Source: Allokutzneria sp. A3M-2-11 16 (lineage in GTDB: Bacteria > Actinomycetota > Actinomycetes > Mycobacteriales > Pseudonocardiaceae). Taken from it: a stretch of 64,000 nucleotides of DNA. The notes beneath the pieces are model-generated. The model had not been told where the DNA came from, made no database searches, and saw only the letters and a program-made list of their open reading frames with translations. The stretch spans positions 62,001 through 126,000 of the forward strand of contig NZ_JANAVO010000014.1 of assembly GCF_024213555.1 (NCBI RefSeq), read 5' to 3'. The first letter of the stretch is position 1. Each line of letters opens with the position of its first letter. A program made the position numbers and the translations under genes. This document shows positions 1 through 29,666 of this stretch, piece by piece.

Positions 1-18605
<18,605 letters not shown>

Positions 18606-18606
<1 letters not shown>

Positions 18607-21600
18607 TGAAGCCTTCGGGGCTTGAGGACGTCCTGCCGCTCTCGCCGTTGCAGGAGGGCCTGCTCTTCCACGCCCTCTACGACAACGAGGCGGTGGACGT
18701 CTACAACACCCAGCTCGTGCTGCACCTGCGGGGCGAGCTGGACGCCGGGCTCCTCCGGGCCAGCGCGGAGGCGGTGCTGCAACGGCACCCCAACCTCCGC
18801 GCCGGTTTCCGGCTGCGCAAGAACGGCCAGCCCATGCAGGTGATCCCGCGCGGGGTCCTCCCGGCGTGGGCGGAGCTGGCCCTGCCGGAGGAGGAGTTCG
18901 AGCGGTTCCTGGTCACCGACCGGACCACGCGCTTCGACCTCGCCCGCCCGCCGTTGCTGCGGTTCTCCCTGGTGCGCATGGCCAACGGCGACCACAACCT
19001 GGTGATCACCAACCACCACATCCTGTTGGACGGATGGTCGGCGCCGCTGCTCGTGCAGGAGCTGTTCTCGATCTACGAGCGCGGCGGCTCGGTCGCCGGG
19101 CTGCCGAAGCCGACCCCGTACCGGAACTACCTGGCGTGGCTGGGGAAGCAGGACAAGGCGGGCTCGGAGCTGGCCTGGCGGGAAGCCCTCGCCGGGCTGG
19201 AGGAGCCCACCCGCGTCGCGCCCTCGGTGCCCGGCCGGGAGCCGGTGCTGCCGGAGCGGATCTTCACTGAGCTTTCCCCTTCGGCAAGTGATCGCATCGC
19301 GGAGACGGCGCGCAAGCACGGCCTCACGCTGAACACGCTCGTGCAGGGCGCGTGGGCGACGGTGCTCGGCCAGCTCACCGGCCGCGCTGACGTCGTGTTC
19401 GGCGCGACGGTGTCCGGCCGTCCCGCCGAGATCCCCGGCGTGGAAAGCATGATCGGCCTGTTCATCAACACGGTGCCGGTGCGCGTCCGGCTCGACCCGG
19501 CGGCCGGGCTGCTGGACACGCTGACCCGGTTGCAGGACGAGCAGTCCCGGTTGATGGCGCACCAGCACCTGAGCCTCGCCGACATCCAGCGCCAGGCCGG
19601 GATCGGTGAACTGTTCGACACCATCACGGTGTTCGAGAACTACCCCTTCGACGACGGCGGCGAGCAGTCGCTCGGCGGTCTGAGCGTCGCGGGCATGGAC
19701 GGCGGTGGCGCGACCCACTACCCGCTCAGCCTGATCACCGGCATGGCGGGTGATCGCCTTGTCGCCCGCGTGGACTTCCGGCCGGACCTCTTCGACCGCG
19801 CGCAGGGCGAAGCCGTTGCCGCGCGGTTCCTCCAGGTGCTGGAGACCCTTGACCTCGGTGAGCCGACCGGGCGCGTCGACGCCCTGCTGCCCGCCGAGCG
19901 CGCCAAGGTGGTCGTGGAGTGGAACGACACCGCGAGCTACCTGCCCAGCAAGACCCTCCCCGAACTCCTTGAGGTGCAAGCGCATCGTTCGGACGTCGCT
20001 CTGACCTTCGAGGGCGAGTCGCTGTCCTATGTGGAGCTTCACGAGCGGGCGAACCGGCTCGCGCACTACCTGATCTCCGAGGGTGTCGGGCCGGAGAGCG
20101 TTGTCGCACTGGCGATGCCGCGTTCGGTTGAGCTGATGGTCGGGCTCCTCGGGGTGCTCAAGGCCGGTGCGGCGTACCTGCCGGTCGACCCGAGCTACCC
20201 GTCCGAGCGCATCGCGTTCATGCTCGAAGACGCTGCCCCCGCGAAGGTTCTCAGCACCTCTGCGGTGTCCTTGCCTGCCTTGAATCTCGATGAGAACGAC
20301 TTCGCCGAGTTCCCGTCGACAGCGCCGACCGGCGTCGATCTGCGGCTGGGCAACACGGCATACGTCATGTACACCTCGGGTTCGACCGGTCGGCCCAAGG
20401 GCGTGCAGATCTCGCACGAGGCTGCCGTGAACAGGCTCGACGGCATGCAGCGCGCCTACCCCCTCGACGCCAGCGACCGGATCTTGCAGAAGACCGCGTC
20501 GAGCTTCGACGTCGCCGTCTGGGAGTTCTTCTGGCCGCTGCTCCAAGGCGCGTCGATCGTCATGGCGCGGCCGGACGGCCACCGCGACCCGGCCTACCTC
20601 GCGTCGCTGATCCAGGACGAGAACGTCACCACTGTCCACTTCGTACCGCCGATGTTGCAGGTGTTCCTCCAGCACCCGTCTGCGGCCGGATGCACCAGCC
20701 TCCGCAGGGTGTTCTGCGGCGGTGAGGCACTGCCGGAGGAGCTGCACCGGCAGTTCCGGGACATGCTCGGGATTCCGCTGCACCACCTCTACGGCCCGAC
20801 CGAGGCGACGATCGACGTCACCGCGTGGGACGGCGGCCAAAAGATCGGCCCCGGTAACGCGCCGATCGGTTTCCCGGTGTGGAACACCCAGGTCTACGTG
20901 TTGGACAGCGCGCTGCGGCCGGTTCCCCCCGGCGTCGTCGGCGAGTTCTACCTCGCGGGCGTGCAGCTCGCGCGCGGCTACCTGAACCGTCCGGGGCTGA
21001 CGGCGGATCGCTTCGTGGCCAACCCGTTCGGGGCGCCGGGAGCGCGGATGTACCGCTCCGGCGACCTCGCGAAGTGGAACGCGGACGGGTCGATCCAGTT
21101 CGTCGGCCGGGCCGACCACCAGGTGAAGGTCCGCGGTCTGCGCATCGAGCTCGGCGAGATCGAGGCCGCCCTCACCGAACACCCCGATGTCGAGCAGGCC
21201 GTCGTCGTCGTGCGCGAGGACAACCCCGGTGACAAGCGAATCGTGGGATATGTTGTCCCGCAAGGCAACTCCGACGAGCTGCGGCAGCACTTGAAGGCTC
21301 GCCTGCCCGACCACATGGTCCCGCCCGCGTTCGTGGCGCTCGACGCGCTTCCCCTGACCCCCAGCGGAAAGCTCGACCGCGCCGCACTGCCCGCTCCGGA
21401 GGCGGCAGTGGCCACGGCCGGCCGTGCGCCCCGGTCCCCGAAGGAAGAGATCCTTTGTGGACTGTTCGCCGAAGTTCTCGGTGTCGGCCGGGTCGGCGTC
21501 GATGACGATTTCTTCGACCTCGGTGGGCATTCGCTGCTGGCGACGCGCCTGATCAGCCGGATCAGGTCGACCTTCTCCGTGGAGGTCGCGATCCGGGCGC

Positions 21601-24600
21601 TGTTCGAGGCACCCACCCCGGCCGCGCTCGTCGCCAGGCTCGACAGCTCGGCGACTGCCCGCCCGCCGGTGCGCGCGGTGGATCGGCCCGAGCACCCGCC
21701 GCTGTCCTTCGCGCAGCAGCGGTTGTGGTTCCTGCACCGCCTCGAAGGCCCGAGCGCCACCTACAACATCCCGATGGCGTTGCGGCTGCGCGGCGAACTC
21801 GACGTCACCGCGTTGGAAGCCGCGATCGGCGATGTCGTCGACCGGCACGAGGCGTTGCGGACGGTGTTCCCGGACATCGACGGAACTCCTTACCAGCACG
21901 TGCTTTCCACAGTGGACGTGCACCTGGACGTGCGCGAGACCGACCACCTCGCCGATGCGCTGGCCGAGGCCGCGGGCTACGCGTTCGACTTGGCGGGCGA
22001 AGTTCCGTTGCGCACCACGCTGTTCCGGCTCAGCGCCGACGAGCACGTGCTGTTGTTGCTCATGCACCACATCGTCGGTGACGGTTGGTCGACCGCGCCG
22101 CTCGGTGTGGACCTTTCGGTCGCCTACACCGCGCGGACGCAGGGCAAGGCTCCCGCGTGGACGCCGCTTCCCGTGCAGTACGTGGACTATGCGCTCTGGC
22201 AGCACGAACTTCACGGGGTCGACGAGCAGTTGGAGTACTGGAAGCAGACGCTCTCCGGTGCCCCCGAGCTGCTGGAGCTGCCCGCTGACCGCGCTCGTCC
22301 TGCGGTGTCCACCAACAAGGGCGCGTTGGTGAACCTGGCGCTGGACGAGAACACCCACCGCGGCATCGTCGCGCTGGCCCGGCAGAACCAGGCCAGCGTC
22401 TTCATGGTCGTGCAGGCCGGGATCGCGGCGCTGCTGACCAGGCTCGGCGCGGGCACGGACATCCCGCTCGGCACCGCCATCGCCGGTCGCACCGACGAGG
22501 CGCTGGACGAGCTGATCGGCTTCTTCATCAACACGTTGGTGCTGCGCACGGACACCTCCGGGGACCCGAGCTTCCGCGAGCTGCTCGGCCGCGTCCGGGA
22601 GACCGACCTTGCCGCGTACGCCAACCAGGACGTGCCGTTCGAGCGGCTGGTGGAAGTGCTGAACCCGGCGCGGTCGCTGGCCCACCACCCGCTGTTCCAG
22701 GTGATGCTGACCTTCCAGAACAACGCCGACAGCGACTTCTCCATGCCCGGCCTCGCGGTTACCGGCGAGCCGGTCGGCGCGGAGATCTCCAAGCTCGACC
22801 TGTCGTTCTTCCTGGAGGAGAACTACACCGACGACGGCCGTCCGTCCGGTGTGGACGGTGCGATCCAGTACGCGACGGACCTCTTCGACGCCGAGACCGC
22901 GCAGAGCTTCGCCGACCGGTTCGCCCGGCTGCTCGCGGCTGCCGTCGCCGAGCCTGACAAGCCGCTCGGCGACCTCGACGTGCTCTCCGCCCAGGAGCGC
23001 TCCGACGTACTCGACGGCTGGAACCACCCGGGCCGCGAGGTCGTGCGGACCACGGTTCCCGAGCTGTTCACCGCACAGGTCACCAAGACCCCGGATGCGA
23101 TCGCGGTGGCCTTCGGGGACACCGAACTGTCCTATTCGGAGCTTGACGCGCGGGCGAACCGGTTGGCGCGGCACCTGATCTCGCTGGGCGCCGGGCCGGA
23201 GAAGTTCGTCGCGATCGCGCTGCCGAGGTCGGTCGACCTGGTCGTGGCGCTGATGGCGGTGTTCCAGGCCGGTGCGGCGTACCTGCCGATCGACCCGGAC
23301 TACCCGGCCGATCGCATCGCATTCATGCTCGAAGACGTCGCACCGGCCCTCGCCCTGACCACCGACGAGCTGTCCGGGCTCTTCCCGGAAGCATTGCCGC
23401 AGGCGCGAATCGCCGATGCCGAGGGCTATCCGTCCACAGTGGTCACTGGCGTGAAGCGGAACCACTCGTCCGCCGCTTACGTGATCTTCACGTCCGGCTC
23501 GACCGGGAAGCCCAAGGGCGTTGTGGTCGAGCACTACTCGCTCAACGTGTACCTGGCGTGGGCTCGTGATGCTTACCGCAGCGTCTCCGGCCGGGTTCTC
23601 GTGCACTCGCCCGTGTCCTTCGACCTCACCATCACCGGGCTGTTCGCGCCGCTCACCTCGGGCGGATGCGCGCACCTGGTCCAGCTCGACGACGGTGCGC
23701 CCGGTGGTCCTCCGTCCGTTCGGCCGACCTTCGTCAAGGCGACGCCGAGCCACCTCGCGCTGTTGATGGCGCTCCCGGAGGAGTTCTCCCCGACCGAACA
23801 GCTTGTGCTGGGCGGGGAATCGCTGATGGGCGAACTGCTCGACCAGTGGCGGCAACGGCATCCCGCCGCGACGGTGGTGAACGAGTACGGCCCGACCGAG
23901 ACCACGGTGGGCTGCACCGAGTACCGCATCGAGCCCGGGGACAGCGTGCCCGGCGGTGTGATCACCATCGGCAAACCGGTCTGGAACACCAGGATGTACG
24001 CGCTGGACGCCAAACTGCGTCCGGTGCCGCCAGGGGTGACCGGTGAGCTGTACATCGCCGGTGACCTGGTGACCCGTGGTTACCTCAACCGGCTCGGGCT
24101 GACCGCGACCAAGTTCGTCGCCGACCCGTACGGCCGACCGGGGTCGCGGATGTACCGCAGTGGTGACCTCGGCCGGTGGAACCGCTTCGGGCAGCTGGAG
24201 TTCGTCGCGCGCGTCGACCACCAGGTGAAGCTGCGCGGCTTCCGCATCGAGCTCGGCGAGATCGAGTCGGTCATCGGTCAGCACCCGGCGGTGGCGCACG
24301 CGGCGGTGCTGCTGCGCGAGGACCAGCCCGGCGATCAGCGTTTGGTCGCCTACGTGGTCGCGGACGCGGATGTCGATTCGTTGCGGGAGTACGCGGCGGA
24401 GCGGTTGCCGGAGTACATGGTTCCGTCGGCGTTCGTGGTGTTGGAGCAGCTTCCCTTCACCGCCAACGGAAAGCTGAACCGTGACGCGCTGCCCGCCCCC
24501 GAGGTGACCGGCTCCGGCCAGGCGCCCCGTACTCAGAACGAGAAGGTCCTTTGTGGACTCTTCGCTGAAGTGCTCGGGGTCCCGGATGTGGGCGTTGAGG

Positions 24601-27600
24601 ACAACTTCTTCGACCTGGGTGGACATTCGCTGCTGGCGACGAAGCTGGTGTCGAAGATCCGCGCGGCGCTGGGTGCCGAGGTCAGCATTCGAGTCCTCTT
24701 CGAGGCGCCTTCGGTAGCCGCGCTCGCTGACCGCCTGGGACTGGCTGAGGAAGCACGCCCCGCCTTGGCCAAGCGCGAACGGCCTGAGCGCGTGCCGTTG
24801 TCCTCGGCGCAGCGCCGCCTGTGGTTCATGTACCGCTTCGAGGGTGCGTCGCCCACGTACAACGTGCCATTGGCGTTGCGGCTCAACGGTGATCTCGACC
24901 GCGAGGCACTGCGCGCCGCCGTCAAGGACGTGGTGGACCGGCACGAGAGCCTGCGGACGATCTTCCCCAGCGCGGATGGTCAGCCGTACCAACACATCCT
25001 CGACGACGCTTCGCCGGAGCTGATCGACGGTGAGATCGGCGAGCTGGACTCCGCGGTCCGCTACGCCTTCGAACTGGACTCCGAACTGCCGATCCGGTCC
25101 TGGCTGCTCAGGGACGGCGATGAGCACCTGCTGTTGGTGCTCATCCACCACATCGTCGGCGATGGCTGGTCCATGGGGCCGCTGGTCCGCGATCTGGGAA
25201 TCGCCTACGCGGCGCGGCGCGAAGGCACGGTGCCCACGTGGCAACCGTTGCCGGTCCAGTACGCCGACCACACCCTGTGGCAGCAGGAGATCCTGGGCAG
25301 CGAGGACGACTCGGACAGCGCGATCGCCAAGCAGACCGAGTTCTGGCGCACCACGCTCGCCGGGCTGCCCGAGCTGATCGAGCTGCCCACCGACCGCCCG
25401 CGTCCGGCCGTCGTCGGGTACCAGGGCGCCACCGTGCCCTTCGCCATCGACACCGAACTCCACCGATCCCTTGTGGCGCTGGCGAAGCACAGCAACGCGA
25501 GCGTGTTCATGGTGTTGCAGGCGGCGCTCTCCGCGTTGCTCACCCGGCTCGGGGCGGGCACGGACATCCCGCTCGGCACCGCGGTGGCCGGGCGGACCGA
25601 CGAGGCGGTCAACGACCTCATCGGCTTCTTCGTCAACACGTTGGTGCTTCGGACTGACACCTCCGGTCAGGTCAGCCTGCGCGAACTGCTCGGCCGCGTC
25701 CGTGAGGCCGACCTCAACGCGTTCGCCAACCAGGACGTGCCGTTCGAGCGCCTGGTCGAGGTGCTGAACCCGACGCGGTCGCTGTCGCACCACCCACTGT
25801 TCCAGGTGATGCTGACGTTGCAGAACCTCGAAGCCGCCGAGATCTCCTTCGCCGGGCTTGAGGCGAGGGCCGAGGACATCGGCACGGACGCGGCAAAGGT
25901 CGACCTGGCGTTCGCGCTGGAGGAGGACGACGACAACGGGATCGAGGGAATCCTCCGTTACTCCACGGATCTGTTCGACCATTCGACCGCCGAGCGACTG
26001 GCGCGACGCTTCGTCCGATTCCTCGCGGCCGCGGTGACCGATCCTGACCGTCCACTGTGTCTGATCGACGTCCTGGCTGACGACGAGCGGCGCGATGTGC
26101 TGGGGGATTGGAACGACTCCGCTACCCCGGTTCCGTCGTTGACCTGGCCGGAGCTGTTCGCCGAGCAGGTGCGGAAGACACCGCTGAACACGGCCGTCGA
26201 GTTCGAAGGCACCACTCTGTCCTATGTGGAGCTGGACGATCGGGCCAACCGCTTGGCGAACCGGCTCGTCGAACTGGGTGCGGGGCCGGAGAAGGTTGTG
26301 GCGCTGGCGCTTCCGCGCTCGGCGGACTTCGTCGTCGCTCTGCTCGCGGTGCTCAAGTCGGGTGCGGCCTACCTGCCGATCGACCCGGAGTACCCGGCCG
26401 AGCGGATCTCGTTCATGCTCGACGACGCCGAGCCGATCTGCGTGATCTCCGACGGTTCCCTCGCCGGTTCCACCGTTCCGCTGGTCGACCTGAGCGCGGT
26501 GCGGCTGGACTCCTTGCCCGCACAGGAACCCCAAGTGTCACGGAGTCTGGACAGCCCGGCCTACGTGATCTACACCTCCGGTTCCACGGGGCGCCCCAAG
26601 GGTGTCGTCGTGTCCCACCGGGGAATCGCGAGCCTGGCCGCCAACCAGGCGCAGCGCTACGACGCGGGACCCGGCAGCCGGGTGATCCAGTTCGTGTCGC
26701 CGAGCTTCGACGTGAGCGTGTCCGAACTGGCCCTGGCGCTGCTCTCCGGCGGTTGCCTGGTCGTCCCGCCGAGGACGTTGACCGAGCAACGCCTGGTGGA
26801 CTTCCTGCTGGAGCACCGGGTCACGCACATCCACATCCCGCCGTCGGTGCTGGCCGGGGTGCCCAGGGTGGCGCTGCCGGATCTCCGCGTGCTGATCACC
26901 GGTGCCGAGTCGGCGCCGCCGGAGCTGATCGCGTTCTGGTCCACCGGTCGCCGCATGATCAACGCGTACGGCCCGACCGAGGCCACCGTGGACGTTGCGT
27001 CGTGGATCTGCGAACCGGGCTCGGAGCAGCCGGTCCCGATCGGTTCGCCGATCGCCAACGCCCGGGTGTACGTGCTCGACAGCGCGCTGCGCCCGGTCCC
27101 GCCGGGAGTGGTCGGCGAGCTGTACACGGCCGGTTTCGGCCTAGCACGGGGATATCTGCGTCGCCCCGGCCTGACCGCGGAGCGCTTCGTCGCCTCGCCG
27201 TTCGCGCCAGGGGAGCGGATGTACCGCACGGGCGACCTCGTCCGGTGGCGGGCGGGGAGCCTGGAGTTCGTCGGCCGCGCCGACAACCAGGTCAAGCTCC
27301 GCGGGCTGCGCATCGAGTTGGGCGAGGTGGAGTCGGCCCTCGCCGCGCATCCCGCCGTCGCGCACACCGCGGTGGTGGTCCGCGAGCAGCGGCTCGTCGG
27401 ATACGTTGTCCTGACTGAGGATGTGACCGTCGCCGAGCTGCGTGCCCACGTGGCCGACTCGGTCCCGGCGCACATGGTGCCGTCCGCCGTGGTGGTGCTG
27501 GACGCGATCCCGTTGACCCCCAACGGGAAGGTCGACCACCGGGCGCTGCCCGTCCCCGGTGCCGTCGTCGATGAGGGCCGAGGTCCGCGTTCGCTGCGCG

Positions 27601-28574
27601 AGGAAGTCCTTTGTGGACTGCTCGCGGAGGTGCTGGAGCTGCCCAAGGTCAGCATCGACGGGAACTTCTTCGAGCTGGGCGGACACTCGCTGCTGGCGAT
27701 GCGCCTGACGAGCCGGATCGCCGACGTGCTCGGCCAGGAGCTCGCGGTGCGCACGATCTTCGAGGCGTCCACTGTGGCCGAGCTGGCCACTCGCCTCGAC
27801 GCGGCTCAGGACGAGACCAGCACACTGCTTCCCTTGCGCACCAAGGGCGATCGTGCGCCATTGTTCTGTGCGCACCCGTCGCTGGGGCTGAGCTGGTGCT
27901 ACTCCGGCCTGGTCCAGCAGCTCGACGACAGCTATCCGATCTACGGCCTCCAGGCGCGTGGTCTGGACGGCTCCGGCGAGCTTCCGGAGTCGCTGCAGGA
28001 CATGGCGAGGGACTACATCGAGCAGATGCGCACGGTCCAGCCGCACGGCCCGTACCACCTGCTGGGCTACTCGATCGGCGGCAACATCGTGCACGCCATC
28101 GCGACCGAGCTCCAGGACCAGGGTGAGGAGGTCGGGCTGCTCGCCGTGCTCGACGCCCGACCCGGCGACCCGGCCCAGCCGGAGCCGATCGAGACGCAGC
28201 GCCCGCTCACCGCGAAGGACGTGCTGTCGCGGATGAGCGCCGACGCGGGCGGCTCGGACGCCGACGACGAGGCGGGGCAGCGGGCGAAGGCGATGGGCCT
28301 GCTCGCCGAGTCCATGGGCGGCCGGGCCGACGAGCACCAGCTCGACGTGATGATCAACAGCATCCGGGTGGTGACGAGCCATCGGCCCGCGGTCTTCAAG
28401 GGCGAGCTGACCCTGATCGTTTCAGACCAGGGCGGCGACGTGCTCGAACGCGCGTGGGCGCCCTACGTGGGCGGCGACGTCGAGGTGACCGTGATCGACT
28501 GCGGCCACCACGACCTCCTCCTCCCCGCCCCGCTCTCCCGCATCGCGAAAACCATCGCCCACCGCATCACCTGA
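18606..28574 (+). CDS. Nonribosomal peptide synthetase, C-A-T-C-A-T-C-A-T-TE (terminating)
   Basis: About 3322 residues. I chose the ATG at 18606, which overlaps the upstream stop (TGATG), because GGGAGA lies 7 bases ahead; a GTG at 18603 is the alternative. Order: C (18640-19880), A (19930-21410), T (GGHSL at about 21523), C (21690-23000), A (23040-24510), T (about 24620), C (24780-26080), A (26120-27560), T (about 27675), TE (27830-28570). The first C has [15 protein letters not shown], a DCL signature that fits the E domain ending the preceding protein. The specificity strings I read are DVWHFGLIDK (Ser-like), DLTKVGEVGK (Asn) and DVSHIGAVDK (unassigned). The TE has GYSIGG as nucleophile elbow and a C-terminal CGHHDLL histidine. 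It releases or cyclises the finished peptide, so this is the last synthetase in the line. Confidence 0.97.
18640..21650 (+). other. NRPS module 7: C-A-T, Ser-like code, possibly diaminopropionate
   Basis: The A domain has [10 protein letters not shown] at about 20375. The specificity string is DVWHFGLIDK. Known Ser codes (DVWHLSLIDK type) differ mainly at position 301, where this domain has Gly instead of Ser. The cluster encodes SbnA/SbnB for L-2,3-diaminopropionate and no other A domain here looks suited to it, so Dap is the inferred substrate, with Ser as alternative. Confidence 0.6.
21690..24750 (+). other. NRPS module 8: C-A-T, predicted asparagine or hydroxyasparagine
   Basis: The A domain has [10 protein letters not shown] at about 23491 and NEYGPTETT at about 23880. 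The code DLTKVGEVGK is one conservative change from the asparagine code DLTKLGEVGK. An AsnO/VioC-like hydroxylase is encoded at 41775, so the incorporated residue may be 3-hydroxy-Asn. Confidence 0.8.
24780..28570 (+). other. NRPS module 9 with thioesterase: C-A-T-TE, unassigned code, candidate chlorotryptophan
   Basis: The A domain has [10 protein letters not shown] at about 26578 and a specificity string DVSHIGAVDK that I cannot match with confidence. It is the only intact A domain left without a substrate when the halogenase product is considered, so 5-chloro-Trp is a candidate. The TE (27830-28570) keeps the GYSIGG serine, an Asp region ([10 protein letters not shown]) and a terminal His. 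Confidence 0.55.
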
Positions 28575-28584
28575 CGCGCACGCC

Positions 28585-28712
28585 GGTACCGCGGTCTTCA
28601 AGTACCACGCACCCCCCTCCAGAACGTCGCCAACCACCACATACCCAAACGGAATGAGGCGGTTTGCGACCTCTGAGGCGGGGGTCGGGGGTACTTGAAG
28701 ACCGGCGAACCC
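28585..28712. repeat. Palindromic intergenic element, short copy
   Basis: The left end GGTACCGCGGTCTTCAAGTA pairs with the right end, whose reverse complement begins GGTTCGCCGGTCTTCAAGTA. The pairing continues imperfectly inward for about 55 bases per arm through C-rich tracts and a CAAACC-type block. A longer copy with the same arms lies at 54137-54386. It fills most of the gap between the terminating NRPS and the type II thioesterase gene. It could fold into a long hairpin and act as a terminator or transcript stabiliser, or be a non-autonomous mobile or REP-like element. No clear target-site duplication is visible. The remaining 165 bases before 28878 show nothing I can name. Confidence 0.85.
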
Positions 28713-28877
28713 GCGCGGCACGAGGAGCGCGAGGGCGCCCGTCCACGTCTGCGCGGCGTCGGCGCCGTTCGCAGGGCTGCGACCAGCGAAACTGCGGCGA
28801 TATAGCGGCAATAAGCCCGCCGAATAGCGTGGTCGGAGCACCGGGTCAGCTGTCGTGCGTGAGGCGGTACCGCAACC

Positions 28878-29654
28878 ATGTTCGAGTCCGACAGGCTCCA
28901 CGTCGAGTCCCCGTTCGTCCGGCGCGCGCGCCGCCCCAACCGGCGCGTGCGGCTGTTCTGCTTCCCGCACGCGGGGGCGGGGGCGAGCAGCTTCGCCGAC
29001 TGGCCGAGCATGCTGCCGCCCGAGGTGGAGCTGATCGCCGTCCAGTTGCCCGGCCGCGAGGACCGCGTCGGCGAGTCGCCGTTCCTGCGCATGGAGATCA
29101 CCGTGCGCACGGTCGGCTTGGCGCTGCGGCCGTACCTGCAGGGCCCGTGCGCGTTCTTCGGGCACAGCGGCGGCGCGCTGCTCGCGTTCGAGCTCGCCAG
29201 GGCGCTGCGCAAGCGCGGCATGGAGCCGAACCACCTGTTCCTCTCCGGCCAGCCCGCCCCGGATCTTCCGGCCGTCGTGCCGAACATCCACGGCCTGCCG
29301 GACGAGGACTTCCGCAAGGCGCTGCACCTGCTGGGCGGCATGTCGGCGGACGTCGTCAACGACGACGAGCTGATGAAGGTGCTGCTTCCCTCGCTGCGCG
29401 CGGACTTCACGCTCTGGGAGACCTACCGGTACCAGGCGCAGCCCAAGCTCTCCGCGCCGATCACCGCGCTCGGCGGCGACGCCGACGACCGGGCGCCGAT
29501 CTCGACGCTGGAGGCGTGGCGCGAGCACACCACCGGCGCTTTCGCCAGCCGTGTGTTCCCCGGCGGGCACTTCTACCTCAACGACGTCGGCGTCGACCTG
29601 ACCGAGACGATCGGTTCCGCGCTGCTGCGCCGCGAGTCGGCGCACGCCAAGTAG
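28878..29654 (+). CDS. Type II thioesterase (editing)
   Basis: 258-residue alpha/beta hydrolase of the GrsT/RifR family. These enzymes remove stalled or wrong acyl groups from carrier domains of the assembly line in the cytoplasm. Visible motifs are CFPHAGAGASSF (residues 28-39), the nucleophile elbow GHSGG with Ser97, and the C-terminal catalytic GGHFYL. Length is typical. It sits between the terminating synthetase and the acyl ligase-KR-T gene, 12 bases upstream of the latter, so it is probably cotranscribed with what follows. The palindromic element upstream may separate it from the NRPS message. Confidence 0.93.
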   Translation: MFESDRLHVESPFVRRARRPNRRVRLFCFPHAGAGASSFADWPSMLPPEVELIAVQLPGREDRVGESPFLRMEITVRTVGLALRPYLQGPCAFFGHSGGALLAFELARALRKRGMEPNHLFLSGQPAPDLPAVVPNIHGLPDEDFRKALHLLGGMSADVVNDDELMKVLLPSLRADFTLWETYRYQAQPKLSAPITALGGDADDRAPISTLEAWREHTTGAFASRVFPGGHFYLNDVGVDLTETIGSALLRRESAHAK

Positions 29655-29666
29655 GAGGTTCGACGG

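Noticed and set aside
28713-28877. Promoter for the type II thioesterase gene
   Set aside because: TATAGC at 28801 was considered as a -10, but no acceptable -35 lies at the right distance.
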